Part shown: positions 1 through 6,648 of the stretch, piece after piece
Position numbering within the stretch: position 1 is the first letter of the stretch
Layout: each line of letters begins with the position of its first letter
Assembly: GCA_013349725.1 (NCBI GenBank)
Contig: DUZB01000287.1
Span: 1 to 7,729, forward strand
From: Deltaproteobacteria bacterium
GTDB taxonomy: Bacteria > Desulfobacterota > DSM-4660 > Desulfatiglandales > Desulfatiglandaceae
Direction: 5' to 3'
DNA length: 7,729 bases
Position numbers and translations under genes: made by a program
Notes under the pieces: model-generated
What the model was told of the DNA's origin: nothing
Database searches by the model: none
The model's input: only the letters and a program-made list of their open reading frames with translations

Positions 1-27
1 CTTTTACAGCCTATTTTAGAGCTGCCC

Positions 28-57
28 GATTATGATTACGATTAAGATTATGAGTAA
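28..57. repeat. Degenerate GATTAN hexamer tandem array
   Basis: Five consecutive 6-bp units are visible: GATTAT (28-33), GATTAC (34-39), GATTAA (40-45), GATTAT (46-51) and the diverged GAGTAA (52-57). In frame 1 from the window edge they read Asp-Tyr-Asp-Tyr-Asp-stop, with the stop at 43-45. The array could therefore be the extreme 3' end of a gene lying mostly to the left of the window, ending ELPDYDYD. That tail is too short to identify and is not called as a gene. No promoter is evident in 1-115. Confidence 0.7.
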
Positions 58-117
58 GAAAATAAATCTAATGGACCACGTTAGAACCAAGCCCGATGAA
101 TTGTTCTGAAGGGAAAT

Positions 118-122
118 GGAGG
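118..122 (+). promoter_or_regulatory. Shine-Dalgarno GGAGG deciding the deaminase start
   Basis: GGAGG ends 5 nt before an in-frame GTG at 128, which is ideal spacing. The competing ATG at 116 overlaps this motif and has only AAGGG two bases upstream, too close for efficient initiation. This is why the GTG is preferred. Confidence 0.6.
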
Positions 123-127
123 TGCAT

Positions 128-1528
128 GTGTTTGAAAAGCAATCGGCCAGGCCCGCCTGCAGCGCCATTTGCGCAAGCAATGCGGGCAGGGAAAATCAGG
201 ACCGGATTCCCATTGATCTTGTAGTAGATGGGGGCGTAGCTTTGACCATGGTGGAAGACCAGGAACCGGTTATGAATTCGAGAATCCTGGTTTCAAATGG
301 GCGTATCGTGGCCATAGGGAGAAAGAGGGACCTGACCATTCCCAATGGCGCCTCCTACGAACTCCTTGACGCCACGGATTGCCTGGTGATGCCTGGCCTG
401 ATCAATGCCCACGCACATACGGCCATGACCATTTTTCGAGGGGTTTCAGACGATCTGCCTTTGAAAAGATGGCTTTTTGAGAAAATATTTCCTCTCGAAA
501 AGGAATTTCTGTCCTCGGATACGGTTTACTGGGGCGCCCTTCTGGGGTGTCTTGAAATGATATCCTCCGGGACTACCTGTTTTGCTGATGGATATTTTCT
601 TCAGGATCAAACGGCCATGGCGGCGGATGCCGCGGGACTACGTGGAATCATAGCCCAGGGAATCATCGATTTTCCTGCACCGGGGGTCCCGGATCCGAAA
701 GAAAACATTGCTGTAGGCCAAAGGTTCATTCAGAGATGGAAGGGCAAATCTGAACTGATCACGCCTGGGCTTTTTTGTCACAGCCCACTCACCTGTTCCG
801 AAAAAACCATGTCGGATGCGTGGGATTTGAGCAGTGAGCATCACCTGCCTCTCCAGATGCATCTTTCAGAGACAAGAGAGGAAGTGGAGGCAATCCTCTC
901 CAATACGAAAAAAAGGCCGGTCGACTACCTGGAAGGACTCGGGCTTTTGACGGATCAGCTGGTAGTTAGCCACGCCATTCATTTGAGCCATGAAGAGATT
1001 GTCCTCCTTGCCAAAAGGGGCGTTGGGGTCGTGCATGTCCCTGAAAGCAATATGAAACTTGGTTCAGGTGTCGCAAATATATCACGGATGTTGTCCTGTG
1101 GAATGGACGTAGGTCTGGGTACGGATGGCTGCTCATCCAATAACAACCTGGATCTTTTGTGCGAAATGGACAGCGCCGCTAAGCTCTCAAAGGTCTTTGA
1201 GAGGAACCCTGCTAATATGAAAGCCCGGGAAACTCTCAAAATGGCTACGCTGGGAGGAGCTTCCGTTCTGGGGCTCAAAAACGAGATTGGGAGTCTTGAA
1301 AAAGGCAAAATGGCCGACATGATTGTTATAGACCTGAAAAGACCCCATCTGTGGCCTGTCTATAATCCCTTTTCGACTGTGGTATACTCTGCAAATGGCA
1401 GTGATGTCAGGGATGTGATTGTAAATGGGAGAATTCTCATGAAAAACAGAAATTTCATGAATCTGGATTCCAATGAAATCATGTGCAGGGTAAGGGAGAT
1501 CAGCAGGAGGATCGCGAGGTTTTTTTAA
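128..1528 (+). CDS. mtaD: Amidohydrolase, 5-methylthioadenosine/S-adenosylhomocysteine deaminase family (MtaD/SsnA-like)
   Basis: This is a metal-dependent cytosolic deaminase of the amidohydrolase superfamily. By family knowledge it converts S-adenosylhomocysteine or methylthioadenosine to the inosyl form plus ammonia, in methyl-cycle salvage. Visible in the 466-aa product (numbered from GTG 128): the HAH metal motif after strand 1 (H95, H97, in PGLINAHAHT), H218 in CHSPLTCS, the HLSET motif with H245 and catalytic E248, SHAIH (H282/H285), and D333 in LGTDGCSSNNNLDLL. The family signature SNMKLGSGVA is also present. The spacing between H218, H245 and E248 matches characterised MtaD enzymes as I recall them. 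All catalytic positions are intact. About 27 residues precede the normal family start (IDLVVDGG); this extension is Cys-containing and unlike the family, and no later in-frame ATG, GTG or TTG restores a standard N-terminus. If ATG 116 is used the protein is 470 aa. The gene looks monocistronic: the next gene begins 147 nt downstream. Other nucleoside or cytosine-type deaminases remain possible; the superfamily call is firm and the substrate is inferred. Confidence 0.9.
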   Translation: MFEKQSARPACSAICASNAGRENQDRIPIDLVVDGGVALTMVEDQEPVMNSRILVSNGRIVAIGRKRDLTIPNGASYELLDATDCLVMPGLINAHAHTAMTIFRGVSDDLPLKRWLFEKIFPLEKEFLSSDTVYWGALLGCLEMISSGTTCFADGYFLQDQTAMAADAAGLRGIIAQGIIDFPAPGVPDPKENIAVGQRFIQRWKGKSELITPGLFCHSPLTCSEKTMSDAWDLSSEHHLPLQMHLSETREEVEAILSNTKKRPVDYLEGLGLLTDQLVVSHAIHLSHEEIVLLAKRGVGVVHVPESNMKLGSGVANISRMLSCGMDVGLGTDGCSSNNNLDLLCEMDSAAKLSKVFERNPANMKARETLKMATLGGASVLGLKNEIGSLEKGKMADMIVIDLKRPHLWPVYNPFSTVVYSANGSDVRDVIVNGRILMKNRNFMNLDSNEIMCRVREISRRIARFF

Positions 1529-1534
1529 AATTAT

Positions 1535-1563
1535 TTGCCATGTGCAACGATTACTGCTATACG
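1535..1563 (+). promoter_or_regulatory. Candidate sigma70-type promoter for the M23 peptidase gene
   Basis: TTGCCA (1535-1540), a 17-bp spacer, then TATACG (1558-1563) preceded by TGC, giving an extended -10 arrangement. The -35 matches consensus at 5 of 6 positions and the -10 at 4 of 6. Transcription would begin near 1570, leaving a leader of about 105 nt. This comes from inspection only. Confidence 0.35.
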
Positions 1564-1675
1564 CCTTGGAAGATCCGCGTCAAGGCTCCCATTCAACCTT
1601 TGTTGATTTAGGGTAAACCGGATGAGATCGGAGTAGTTTTTTAAAAGTTCATCATAAAAAAGGCAATAGGTTTCC

Positions 1676-3046
1676 ATGCGAAAAAAAAGAAATATCGGTT
1701 TGTTTCTGGCAATTGGCTCAATCGTTGTTGTTCTTGGTTCTCTCGGCTGGTTTCTGACCACGGTCTTTGAATCCGAGGTCCCATCCATAACCGTGAACCC
1801 TCTGCCCGAGTTTCTTTCCAAGAAGCAGGAATTCACCTTAACTGTTCTTGACCTGAAACGAGGGTTGAAACAGCTGAAAGTGACGGTCAGGCAGGGCGGA
1901 AGGGAGATTACCGTACTCGAAAAAAAATTTCCGTTTGAAGGTCTGTTTAACGCTGCAGGCATACATCAATTTGATATTGTTTTCAGCGTGGACCCTTTTG
2001 CGTTGAATCTGGCTCAGGGGCGGGTGGATTTGATCGTGAGTGCATGGGATTATTCAAGAAGAAAAGGTGGAGACGGGAATCTTTCTTTGTTCGAACACAA
2101 AATGGTTGTGGATACCATTCCGCCTGCTATACGGACAATCAGCAGACTTCATTATGTGAATGTGGGAGGAAGCGGGCTGGTTGTTTATCAGACGAGTTCT
2201 GACGCAGTGAAAAGCGGTCTTTATGTGGATGAAATCTTTTTCCCCGGCTACCCCCTGGCAACCGATTCAAAAGGGGGAAATAGGGCCTGTTATTTCGGCA
2301 TTCCCCTCCATTCAAAAGGAAAGCCGGATATCTATTTATGGGCGGAAGACAGGGCGGGAAACCGAGCCAAAACAGGGTTTTACTGCCAGGTGAGGAAAAA
2401 GCGTTTCCCCACGGATAAAATGAATATTACGGAGAGCTTCCTGAAAAAGATATTGCCTGGTTTCGCCCCCTATCTTGGAAATTTGAATGCGGATGAGGTT
2501 ACCAAATTCTTGAAAATTAACCGTGAGTTGCGAGAAGAAAATGCCGGAACGTTTTTTGACCTCAGGACCAACACCAGCCCTGAGAAGTTGTGGGATGGAG
2601 TCTGGATCAGGTTGAAAAATGCCGCAACAATGGCCAAATTCGGCGAAAGGCGCTTCTATTACTACAAAGGGCAGGAGATTGACGAACAGACTCATATGGG
2701 AGTTGATCTTGCTTCACTTGCCCATTCAGGCGTTCAGGCCGCCAATAATGGACGAGTGATTCTGGCCGAGACCCTGGGTATTTATGGCCTCGCCCTGGTC
2801 CTTGATCACGGCCAGGGGCTGGCTTCCATTTACGCACATCTGAGCGGCATCAATGTGAAACCGGGCCAGGAAGTGTCGAAGGGAGAAATCATCGGAACAA
2901 CGGGGCAGACGGGTTTGGCGGGAGGCGACCATCTGCATTTCGGTATTATGGTGGGCGGAGTTCCGGTGAACCCTGTGGAGTGGTGGGACAGCCACTGGAT
3001 AAAAGACAATATCATGAAAAAACTTGAACTTGCAGAGAACCCGTAA
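1676..3046 (+). CDS. Inner-membrane-anchored M23 family (LytM/lysostaphin-type) zinc metallopeptidase
   Basis: The 456-aa product is predicted to cut peptidoglycan cross-bridges from the periplasmic side. A basic start (MRKKRN) and one hydrophobic segment at about residues 7-30 act as a signal anchor with no evident cleavage site. Residues 36-145 and 146-240 look beta-rich and Ig-like (the second contains DTIPP, DIYLWAEDRAGNR). A helical linker follows at about 250-320. The C-terminal peptidase has HMGVD (H340, D344), YAHLS (H388) and DHLHFG (H419, H421). The zinc ligands H340, D344 and H421 and catalytic H388 are all present, so the enzyme should be active and not a degenerate EnvC/NlpD-type activator. 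The tail EWWDSHWIKDN resembles a recurring deltaproteobacterial subgroup. The start ATG has only a modest AGG 5 nt upstream, but it is the sole start that keeps the anchor. The gene stands alone on this strand and converges on the minus-strand genes. The exact substrate bond is unknown. Confidence 0.92.
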   Translation: MRKKRNIGLFLAIGSIVVVLGSLGWFLTTVFESEVPSITVNPLPEFLSKKQEFTLTVLDLKRGLKQLKVTVRQGGREITVLEKKFPFEGLFNAAGIHQFDIVFSVDPFALNLAQGRVDLIVSAWDYSRRKGGDGNLSLFEHKMVVDTIPPAIRTISRLHYVNVGGSGLVVYQTSSDAVKSGLYVDEIFFPGYPLATDSKGGNRACYFGIPLHSKGKPDIYLWAEDRAGNRAKTGFYCQVRKKRFPTDKMNITESFLKKILPGFAPYLGNLNADEVTKFLKINRELREENAGTFFDLRTNTSPEKLWDGVWIRLKNAATMAKFGERRFYYYKGQEIDEQTHMGVDLASLAHSGVQAANNGRVILAETLGIYGLALVLDHGQGLASIYAHLSGINVKPGQEVSKGEIIGTTGQTGLAGGDHLHFGIMVGGVPVNPVEWWDSHWIKDNIMKKLELAENP

Positions 3047-3110
3047 CATTTTTGGGTATCCTATTCAAATTCCCTGACAATGGATTGTAGGTTCAGCGAA
3101 ACCATTCCGC

Positions 3111-3180
3111 CATAAGGTCTTTTTTGCCGCCGCATGTGGAGGAGCTTTATCCAAGATGCGGCGGCAAAAAAGACCTTATG
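3111..3180. repeat. Perfect 25-bp inverted repeat with 20-nt spacer
   Basis: The left arm (3111-3135) and right arm (3156-3180) are exact reverse complements over 25 bp. The arms begin CATAAGGTC and contain TTTTTTGCCGCCGCAT on the left, matched by ATGCGGCGGCAAAAAA on the right. A short inner pair, TGGA (3137-3140) with TCCA (3150-3153), can extend the hairpin. The right arm contains the stop codon of the minus-strand chemotaxis-domain remnant (3176-3178). The T tract lies before the GC core and the A tract after it on both strands, the reverse of an intrinsic terminator. Its position between convergent genes is typical of an extragenic palindrome or of a miniature element without an obvious target duplication. 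Confidence 0.95.
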
Positions 3181-3400
3181 ACTCCATTTCTGCCTGAAGT
3201 TTTTCCATATCTAAAAGCATGGATATTTCGCCATTTTCCATCATTCCAACGCCGGCGAAGATCTTTGCTTTTGCCGGAAGTTCACCTACAGGCATTGCCA
3301 TCAGAGGTGTGTTTCCGATAATCGAGTCGACCTCAAACCTCATCCCTGCAGAATCGGAATTTGAGACAGTCTCATTATCCGGGCTCTTGAGCCTTAGCAC
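3176..3400 (-). pseudogene. Remnant of a CheA/CheW-like regulatory domain
   Basis: The minus-strand frame starting at GTG 3400 encodes 74 aa. Residues about 20-72 (FEVDSIIGNTPLMAMPVGEL, then IFAGVGMMENGEISMLLDME) resemble the last third of the CheW-like fold that ends CheA or forms CheW, where the family shows VDEV.G, a KPLG-like turn, GIAGAT..GDG and LILD. The N-terminal two thirds of the fold is absent. The frame is closed by an in-frame TGA at 3401-3403, and the sequence beyond it (an open frame reading KIIPLRG just before the TGA) is not recognisably CheW-like. No convincing Shine-Dalgarno precedes the GTG. The 3' end falls inside the 25-bp palindrome. I read it as a decayed or truncated gene, possibly once following the REC-PAS gene immediately upstream. 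A short expressed protein cannot be excluded. Family resemblance is by eye. Confidence 0.55.
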
Positions 3401-3476
3401 TCAACCTCGCAACGGGATAATTTTCAAACAGGCTCTTAGCAGAAGTGCCAGAAAGCCGAGGATCAGCTTGTTTTTT

Positions 3477-4283
3477 TTATGTTTGTTCTTCCCATTGGTT
3501 CAGGTCCTCCATTGCAATAATCCATCCGGCGATTTGATCATTCAATTTTAAAATCGAAAAAACCAGGCCCACTTTTCGGAATCCGATGATCATGGCAAGC
3601 GATACCTTTTTCGGCTCCTGGTTCTTTGCCACTGCTTTAAGTTTTGCTATGATTTCCGCTTTTTCTCGAGAGGGGAACAGATGGGTTATGGGGATGTTCA
3701 GGATGTCCTGGATGGGCCTGCCGGTCAGCTCAACCACCATCGGGTTGCAATTTATGACCTTTGCGTCCCGATCAACCACAAGAATGCCCACCCCGATGTG
3801 ATCAACGATTGCCTTTTGAAAATTGACTGTCCCTACCAGTTCAAAGGTCGCTTCCCGCGGGTAGAAAGTCCCGGCAGCAAAGAAATTGGAGGTAGTTCCA
3901 TCGGTCCGTTTTCCCCCCTCCAGTTTCTCCAACAATCGGTCAAACTGCTCCGACATCTGTTCAAGAGGACCTTTTGCAAAATAGAAATCCGCCCCTATTT
4001 CAGCAAATTCTTCCTCACGTTCAATGAAGGTGCTCGAAACGGCAACGATGGGGAACGAGTTATCAGGGAATTTTTCCCGAACAAATCGAATCACCGACGG
4101 CCCATCAATTTTGGGCATGATGAGGTCCAGAAACAGGACATCAACAGGCCCATCTTTCAGCTTTTCTATAGCGTCCTTCCCATCATACCCCTTGATGACC
4201 TGATACCCCTTTTTCTCAAGGGCTTCCGAGAGAAACTCCACGAAAAAGAAGTCATCGTCAATGACCATACCAATCTTAGGCAT
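3477..4283 (-). CDS. Response regulator with REC receiver and PAS domain
   Basis: The 268-aa product starts at ATG 4283, which has GGAGG 10 nt upstream and begins directly with the receiver strand MPKIGMVIDDD. A start further upstream would overlap the preceding gene. The REC domain (about 1-120) has the acidic pocket D9/D10, phospho-acceptor D53 in FLDLIMPKIDG, S83/S84 in VAVSS and K104 in YFAKG, so it should be phosphorylatable. A variable linker (about 121-150) leads to a PAS fold (about 153-262: FQKAIVDHIGVGILVVDRDAKVINCNPMVVELTGRP), which usually binds a small ligand or mediates dimer contacts. No DNA-binding, kinase, GGDEF or other output domain follows; the protein ends 6 residues after the PAS core. 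It therefore probably acts through protein contacts. It follows the secretion/pilus ATPase by 28 nt and is probably co-transcribed, so that motor or its assembly is a reasonable but untested target. A chemotaxis-domain remnant lies just downstream. Confidence 0.9.
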   Translation of the reverse strand: MPKIGMVIDDDFFFVEFLSEALEKKGYQVIKGYDGKDAIEKLKDGPVDVLFLDLIMPKIDGPSVIRFVREKFPDNSFPIVAVSSTFIEREEEFAEIGADFYFAKGPLEQMSEQFDRLLEKLEGGKRTDGTTSNFFAAGTFYPREATFELVGTVNFQKAIVDHIGVGILVVDRDAKVINCNPMVVELTGRPIQDILNIPITHLFPSREKAEIIAKLKAVAKNQEPKKVSLAMIIGFRKVGLVFSILKLNDQIAGWIIAMEDLNQWEEQT

Positions 4284-4293
4284 TTTTTTACTG

Positions 4294-4298
4294 CCTCC
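4294..4298 (-). promoter_or_regulatory. Shine-Dalgarno GGAGG deciding the REC-PAS start
   Basis: On the minus strand GGAGG sits 10 nt before ATG 4283. It lies inside the 28-nt gap after the ATPase stop (4312-4314), which supports separate initiation at 4283 over the longer frame starting at 4319. Confidence 0.65.
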
Positions 4299-4311
4299 GG
4301 GAATTAGGCGT

Positions 4312-6534
4312 TTAATCAATACAAACCCTGCGAACTTCCTTCATATCGGTCAATCCGTTGAACACTTTACGGATGCCATCCTGTTTGAGAGTGGTCATTC
4401 CTTCTTTTAGAGACAGAAGAAACAGATCCTCGGTGGATGCAGCCTTCTTGACTAATTTCTTCATTGCAGGAGTGCCTTCCAGCAGTTCGTGAATCCCCAT
4501 ACGCCCTTTGTATCCCGTTCCGGAGCAGGCGTCACATCCACCGCGCTTGCAAAGGGTTAATTCGGGAGAATATGCTATTCCGGCTTCCTCTAAATGATCA
4601 CTCCCGTATTGACCGACGATCTCATCAAATTCTTCCTGCGAGGGATGATATTTCACTTTGCATGGGCACAATTTCCTTACGAGGCGCTGGGCCAGGACTC
4701 CTAAGATGGCGTCCGAGAAATTGAGCGGATTCAGCCCCATGTCCAGCAGTCTGGTCACCGTTTCCGGCGCGCTGTTGGTGTGGAGGGTAGACAGCACGAG
4801 ATGCCCGGTCAATGATGCCTCGATCCCGATGTGGGCTGTTTCGTGATCCCGCATTTCGCCTATCATGATGACATCCGGATCCGCCCGCAGGAAAGACCGC
4901 ATGACTCTTGCAAAATCAAGTCCTATCTTGGGTTTGACTTCCACCTGTCTCAGGCCTGCCTGTGTGATTTCCACGGGGTCTTCAGCCGTCCAGATCTTAA
5001 TGCCCGGACTGTTGATATGGCCCAGAGCAGAATGGAGGGTGGTCGTTTTTCCTGAACCGGTTGGCCCAACGGCCAGGATAAGACCATATGGCTGAGACAG
5101 GATCTTCTTCAATATTTGCAGGTTACGCTCATTCAGCCCCATATCGGAAAGCTTTAATGCCCCCGCCTTTGCCAGGATTCTCAAAACGGCATCTTCCTGA
5201 TTGTCTGCTGTGGGAATGGTCGCCATGCGCAACTCGAAAGCGGGGACGCCCTTACGCCTGAATTTAATTTTCCCATCCTGGGGCAGACGTTTTTCGGCAA
5301 TGTCAAGGCCGGCCATTATTTTAAGTCTTGAAAGAATTCCTCTGGCCATGGAATTGGGGACGCCGGTATATTCCTGGCATACGCCGTCGAGCCTGAAACG
5401 GATGGAAGTTTTTTTCGAGACCAGCGACGGTTCCACATGAATGTCGGAGGCGCCTTTTCTGTATGCCGCTACGATGATCTGGTCCACGAGTTTTACCACC
5501 TGGCTGGATTCCTCGTCAACCAGGTTTTCTTCCCTTTCGTCCTCTTCTTCGACCTCCATTTCAAAGGTGACGTCCGGAATCATATCCAGCTCATCCATCA
5601 TATCTTTGATTGAATCTTCCGACTTTCGGTCAAAGAAATGGGTGATAAACTGTTCTATATCCTCCTTTGTGCCTACGGTGAAAAGGGCCTTTTTGGTTTT
5701 TATGAGAGCGCGGATCTGGCTGGTTTTTCTCAGATCACCGGGGTTGTCTATAATAATCTCAACCCCTTCCTTGCTCCAGCTCAATGGAACCCACAGGTCA
5801 TGGAGCAGAAAAGCCTTTTTAAGTCCGCCTATCAGCTCGATTGGCACGGGCAGATTGGGATCAAAACTTCTGAAAGGGCAGTTATAAAAAAGAGAAAGAG
5901 ACTTCCCAACATCTCCTTTGTTCAATTTGAAATGCTTTATGAGGATCGATTCCACGCTTTTCTGCAGTTTTTTGGAAAGTTCCAATGCCTGCTGCAGATT
6001 TTCCTGGGTCAGCATTTCCTTGTAAAGCAGATAGTCATATCTTGAACCGGAAGACAATTTTGAAATGACATGATCCATTTTTTCTTTGATCTGTTTATTC
6101 TCGGGGTCGGATTTTTCCGCCGTTTCAAACAGTTTCAGAGCCAGGTCCAGTTGTCCGTTTTTCTCCATTTCCAGGCCTAAGAAATATTTGACACCGGCCA
6201 TTCGTCCCGCATTCAAATTTTGTTTTTCGACTGCATCGTTTATTCGTTCCAGGGTGTCGCGCGGAGATTCACTCTTGGATAGGCAGCCTAAAAGTCCCGG
6301 GATTATTTTAGATAAGGGGTAGTTACATGCAAAAAGACGGCTGTATTCTTCGACAGCAGCGTTAACCATCCCAAGTTCCCGCAAAGAGTCAGCATTTTTA
6401 AGGACTTCTCCAACGCTCGTCGAGACTTGTGGTTCCGACGCCAAGCCAGGATGGTTTTTGGGGGCAGGACCCTTATCGTTTCTCAGGGTATCTGCTCCGT
6501 TGATCTGTAAACCGGCTTTTCCATTGCTTATCAT
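4312..6534 (-). CDS. GspE/PilB-family type II secretion / type IV pilus ATPase with TPR-like N-terminus
   Basis: The 740-aa product is a hexameric secretion-type ATPase that would power pseudopilus or pilus assembly from the cytoplasmic face of the inner membrane. From ATG 6534: an unusual N-terminus of about 40 polar residues; helical, TPR-like repeats at about 42-142 (LELGMVNAAVEEYSRLF-like and QLDLALKLFETAEKSDPENK); a MshEN/T2SSE N-terminal domain at about 182-302; a very acidic linker (about 323-343, EVEEEDEREE); then the ATPase with ASDIHVEP (362-369), IRFRLDG, Walker A GPTGSGKT (490-497), Walker B region PDVIMIGEMRD (553-563) and His box STLHTN (582-587). A zinc-binding subdomain follows with C623/C625 and C662, C667/C670, then GTGYKGRMGIHELL. 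The first cysteine pair is CxC (LCPCK) where the family usually has CxxC. The ATPase motifs are intact. Typical GspE/PilB proteins run 500-570 aa, so the front is extended. ATG 6534 was chosen with GGAG 11 nt upstream; TTG 6537 and TTG 6543 are in-frame alternatives. No other pilus or secretion genes are in view. Confidence 0.93.
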   Translation of the reverse strand: MISNGKAGLQINGADTLRNDKGPAPKNHPGLASEPQVSTSVGEVLKNADSLRELGMVNAAVEEYSRLFACNYPLSKIIPGLLGCLSKSESPRDTLERINDAVEKQNLNAGRMAGVKYFLGLEMEKNGQLDLALKLFETAEKSDPENKQIKEKMDHVISKLSSGSRYDYLLYKEMLTQENLQQALELSKKLQKSVESILIKHFKLNKGDVGKSLSLFYNCPFRSFDPNLPVPIELIGGLKKAFLLHDLWVPLSWSKEGVEIIIDNPGDLRKTSQIRALIKTKKALFTVGTKEDIEQFITHFFDRKSEDSIKDMMDELDMIPDVTFEMEVEEEDEREENLVDEESSQVVKLVDQIIVAAYRKGASDIHVEPSLVSKKTSIRFRLDGVCQEYTGVPNSMARGILSRLKIMAGLDIAEKRLPQDGKIKFRRKGVPAFELRMATIPTADNQEDAVLRILAKAGALKLSDMGLNERNLQILKKILSQPYGLILAVGPTGSGKTTTLHSALGHINSPGIKIWTAEDPVEITQAGLRQVEVKPKIGLDFARVMRSFLRADPDVIMIGEMRDHETAHIGIEASLTGHLVLSTLHTNSAPETVTRLLDMGLNPLNFSDAILGVLAQRLVRKLCPCKVKYHPSQEEFDEIVGQYGSDHLEEAGIAYSPELTLCKRGGCDACSGTGYKGRMGIHELLEGTPAMKKLVKKAASTEDLFLLSLKEGMTTLKQDGIRKVFNGLTDMKEVRRVCID

Positions 6535-6611
6535 CAATGCCAACTCTCCATGATGTGGACCCGCAGCCCCGGCTTTTATAAAGGCTTGATTGAAGTATTG
6601 TTACAGGTTCG

Positions 6612-6627
6612 CCGGCAGAATTGCCGG
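6612..6627. other. Hairpin between phosphatase and ATPase genes
   Basis: CCGGCA (6612-6617), loop GAAT, TGCCGG (6622-6627): a perfect GC-rich 6-bp stem with a 4-nt loop in the roughly 114-nt gap between two minus-strand genes. No T tract follows on the minus strand, so it is not a standard intrinsic terminator. It could be an attenuating or processing stem in a shared transcript. A TTTATAAAAG stretch (rc of about 6573-6582) lies nearer the ATPase and could be a -10, but I see no good -35. Confidence 0.4.
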
Positions 6628-6648
6628 ATATGAATGTGCCGGGACCGT

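Noticed and set aside
1505..1526. T7 run at the deaminase stop as a terminator
   Set aside because: No stable GC stem directly precedes the T run, and the run forms the final Phe codons and stop.
1531..1962. A 143-codon minus-strand frame overlapping the start of the M23 gene
   Set aside because: It covers the membrane anchor and Ig-like start of the convincing plus-strand gene and has no recognisable motif.
3111..3180. Palindrome as a bidirectional intrinsic terminator
   Set aside because: On both strands the T tract precedes the GC stem and an A tract follows it, so no U-rich tail would leave the hairpin.
3124..3321. A 65-codon plus-strand frame starting in the palindrome
   Set aside because: It arises from the inverted repeat and the antisense of the chemotaxis-domain remnant; its composition does not look protein-like.
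3453..3478. T8 run at 3471-3478 as a plus-strand terminator
   Set aside because: The only stem before it is a 4-bp AAGC/GCTT, too weak, and it lies over 400 bp from the M23 stop.
3681..4307. A 208-codon plus-strand open frame opposite the REC-PAS gene
   Set aside because: Antisense shadow of a well-supported gene; the translation shows no domain, and the opposite strand has intact REC and PAS motifs.
5441..6045. Plus-strand open frames opposite the ATPase (Ser-rich and others)
   Set aside because: Serine runs arise from the acidic Glu/Asp codons of the real minus-strand gene; no ribosome sites or recognisable domains.
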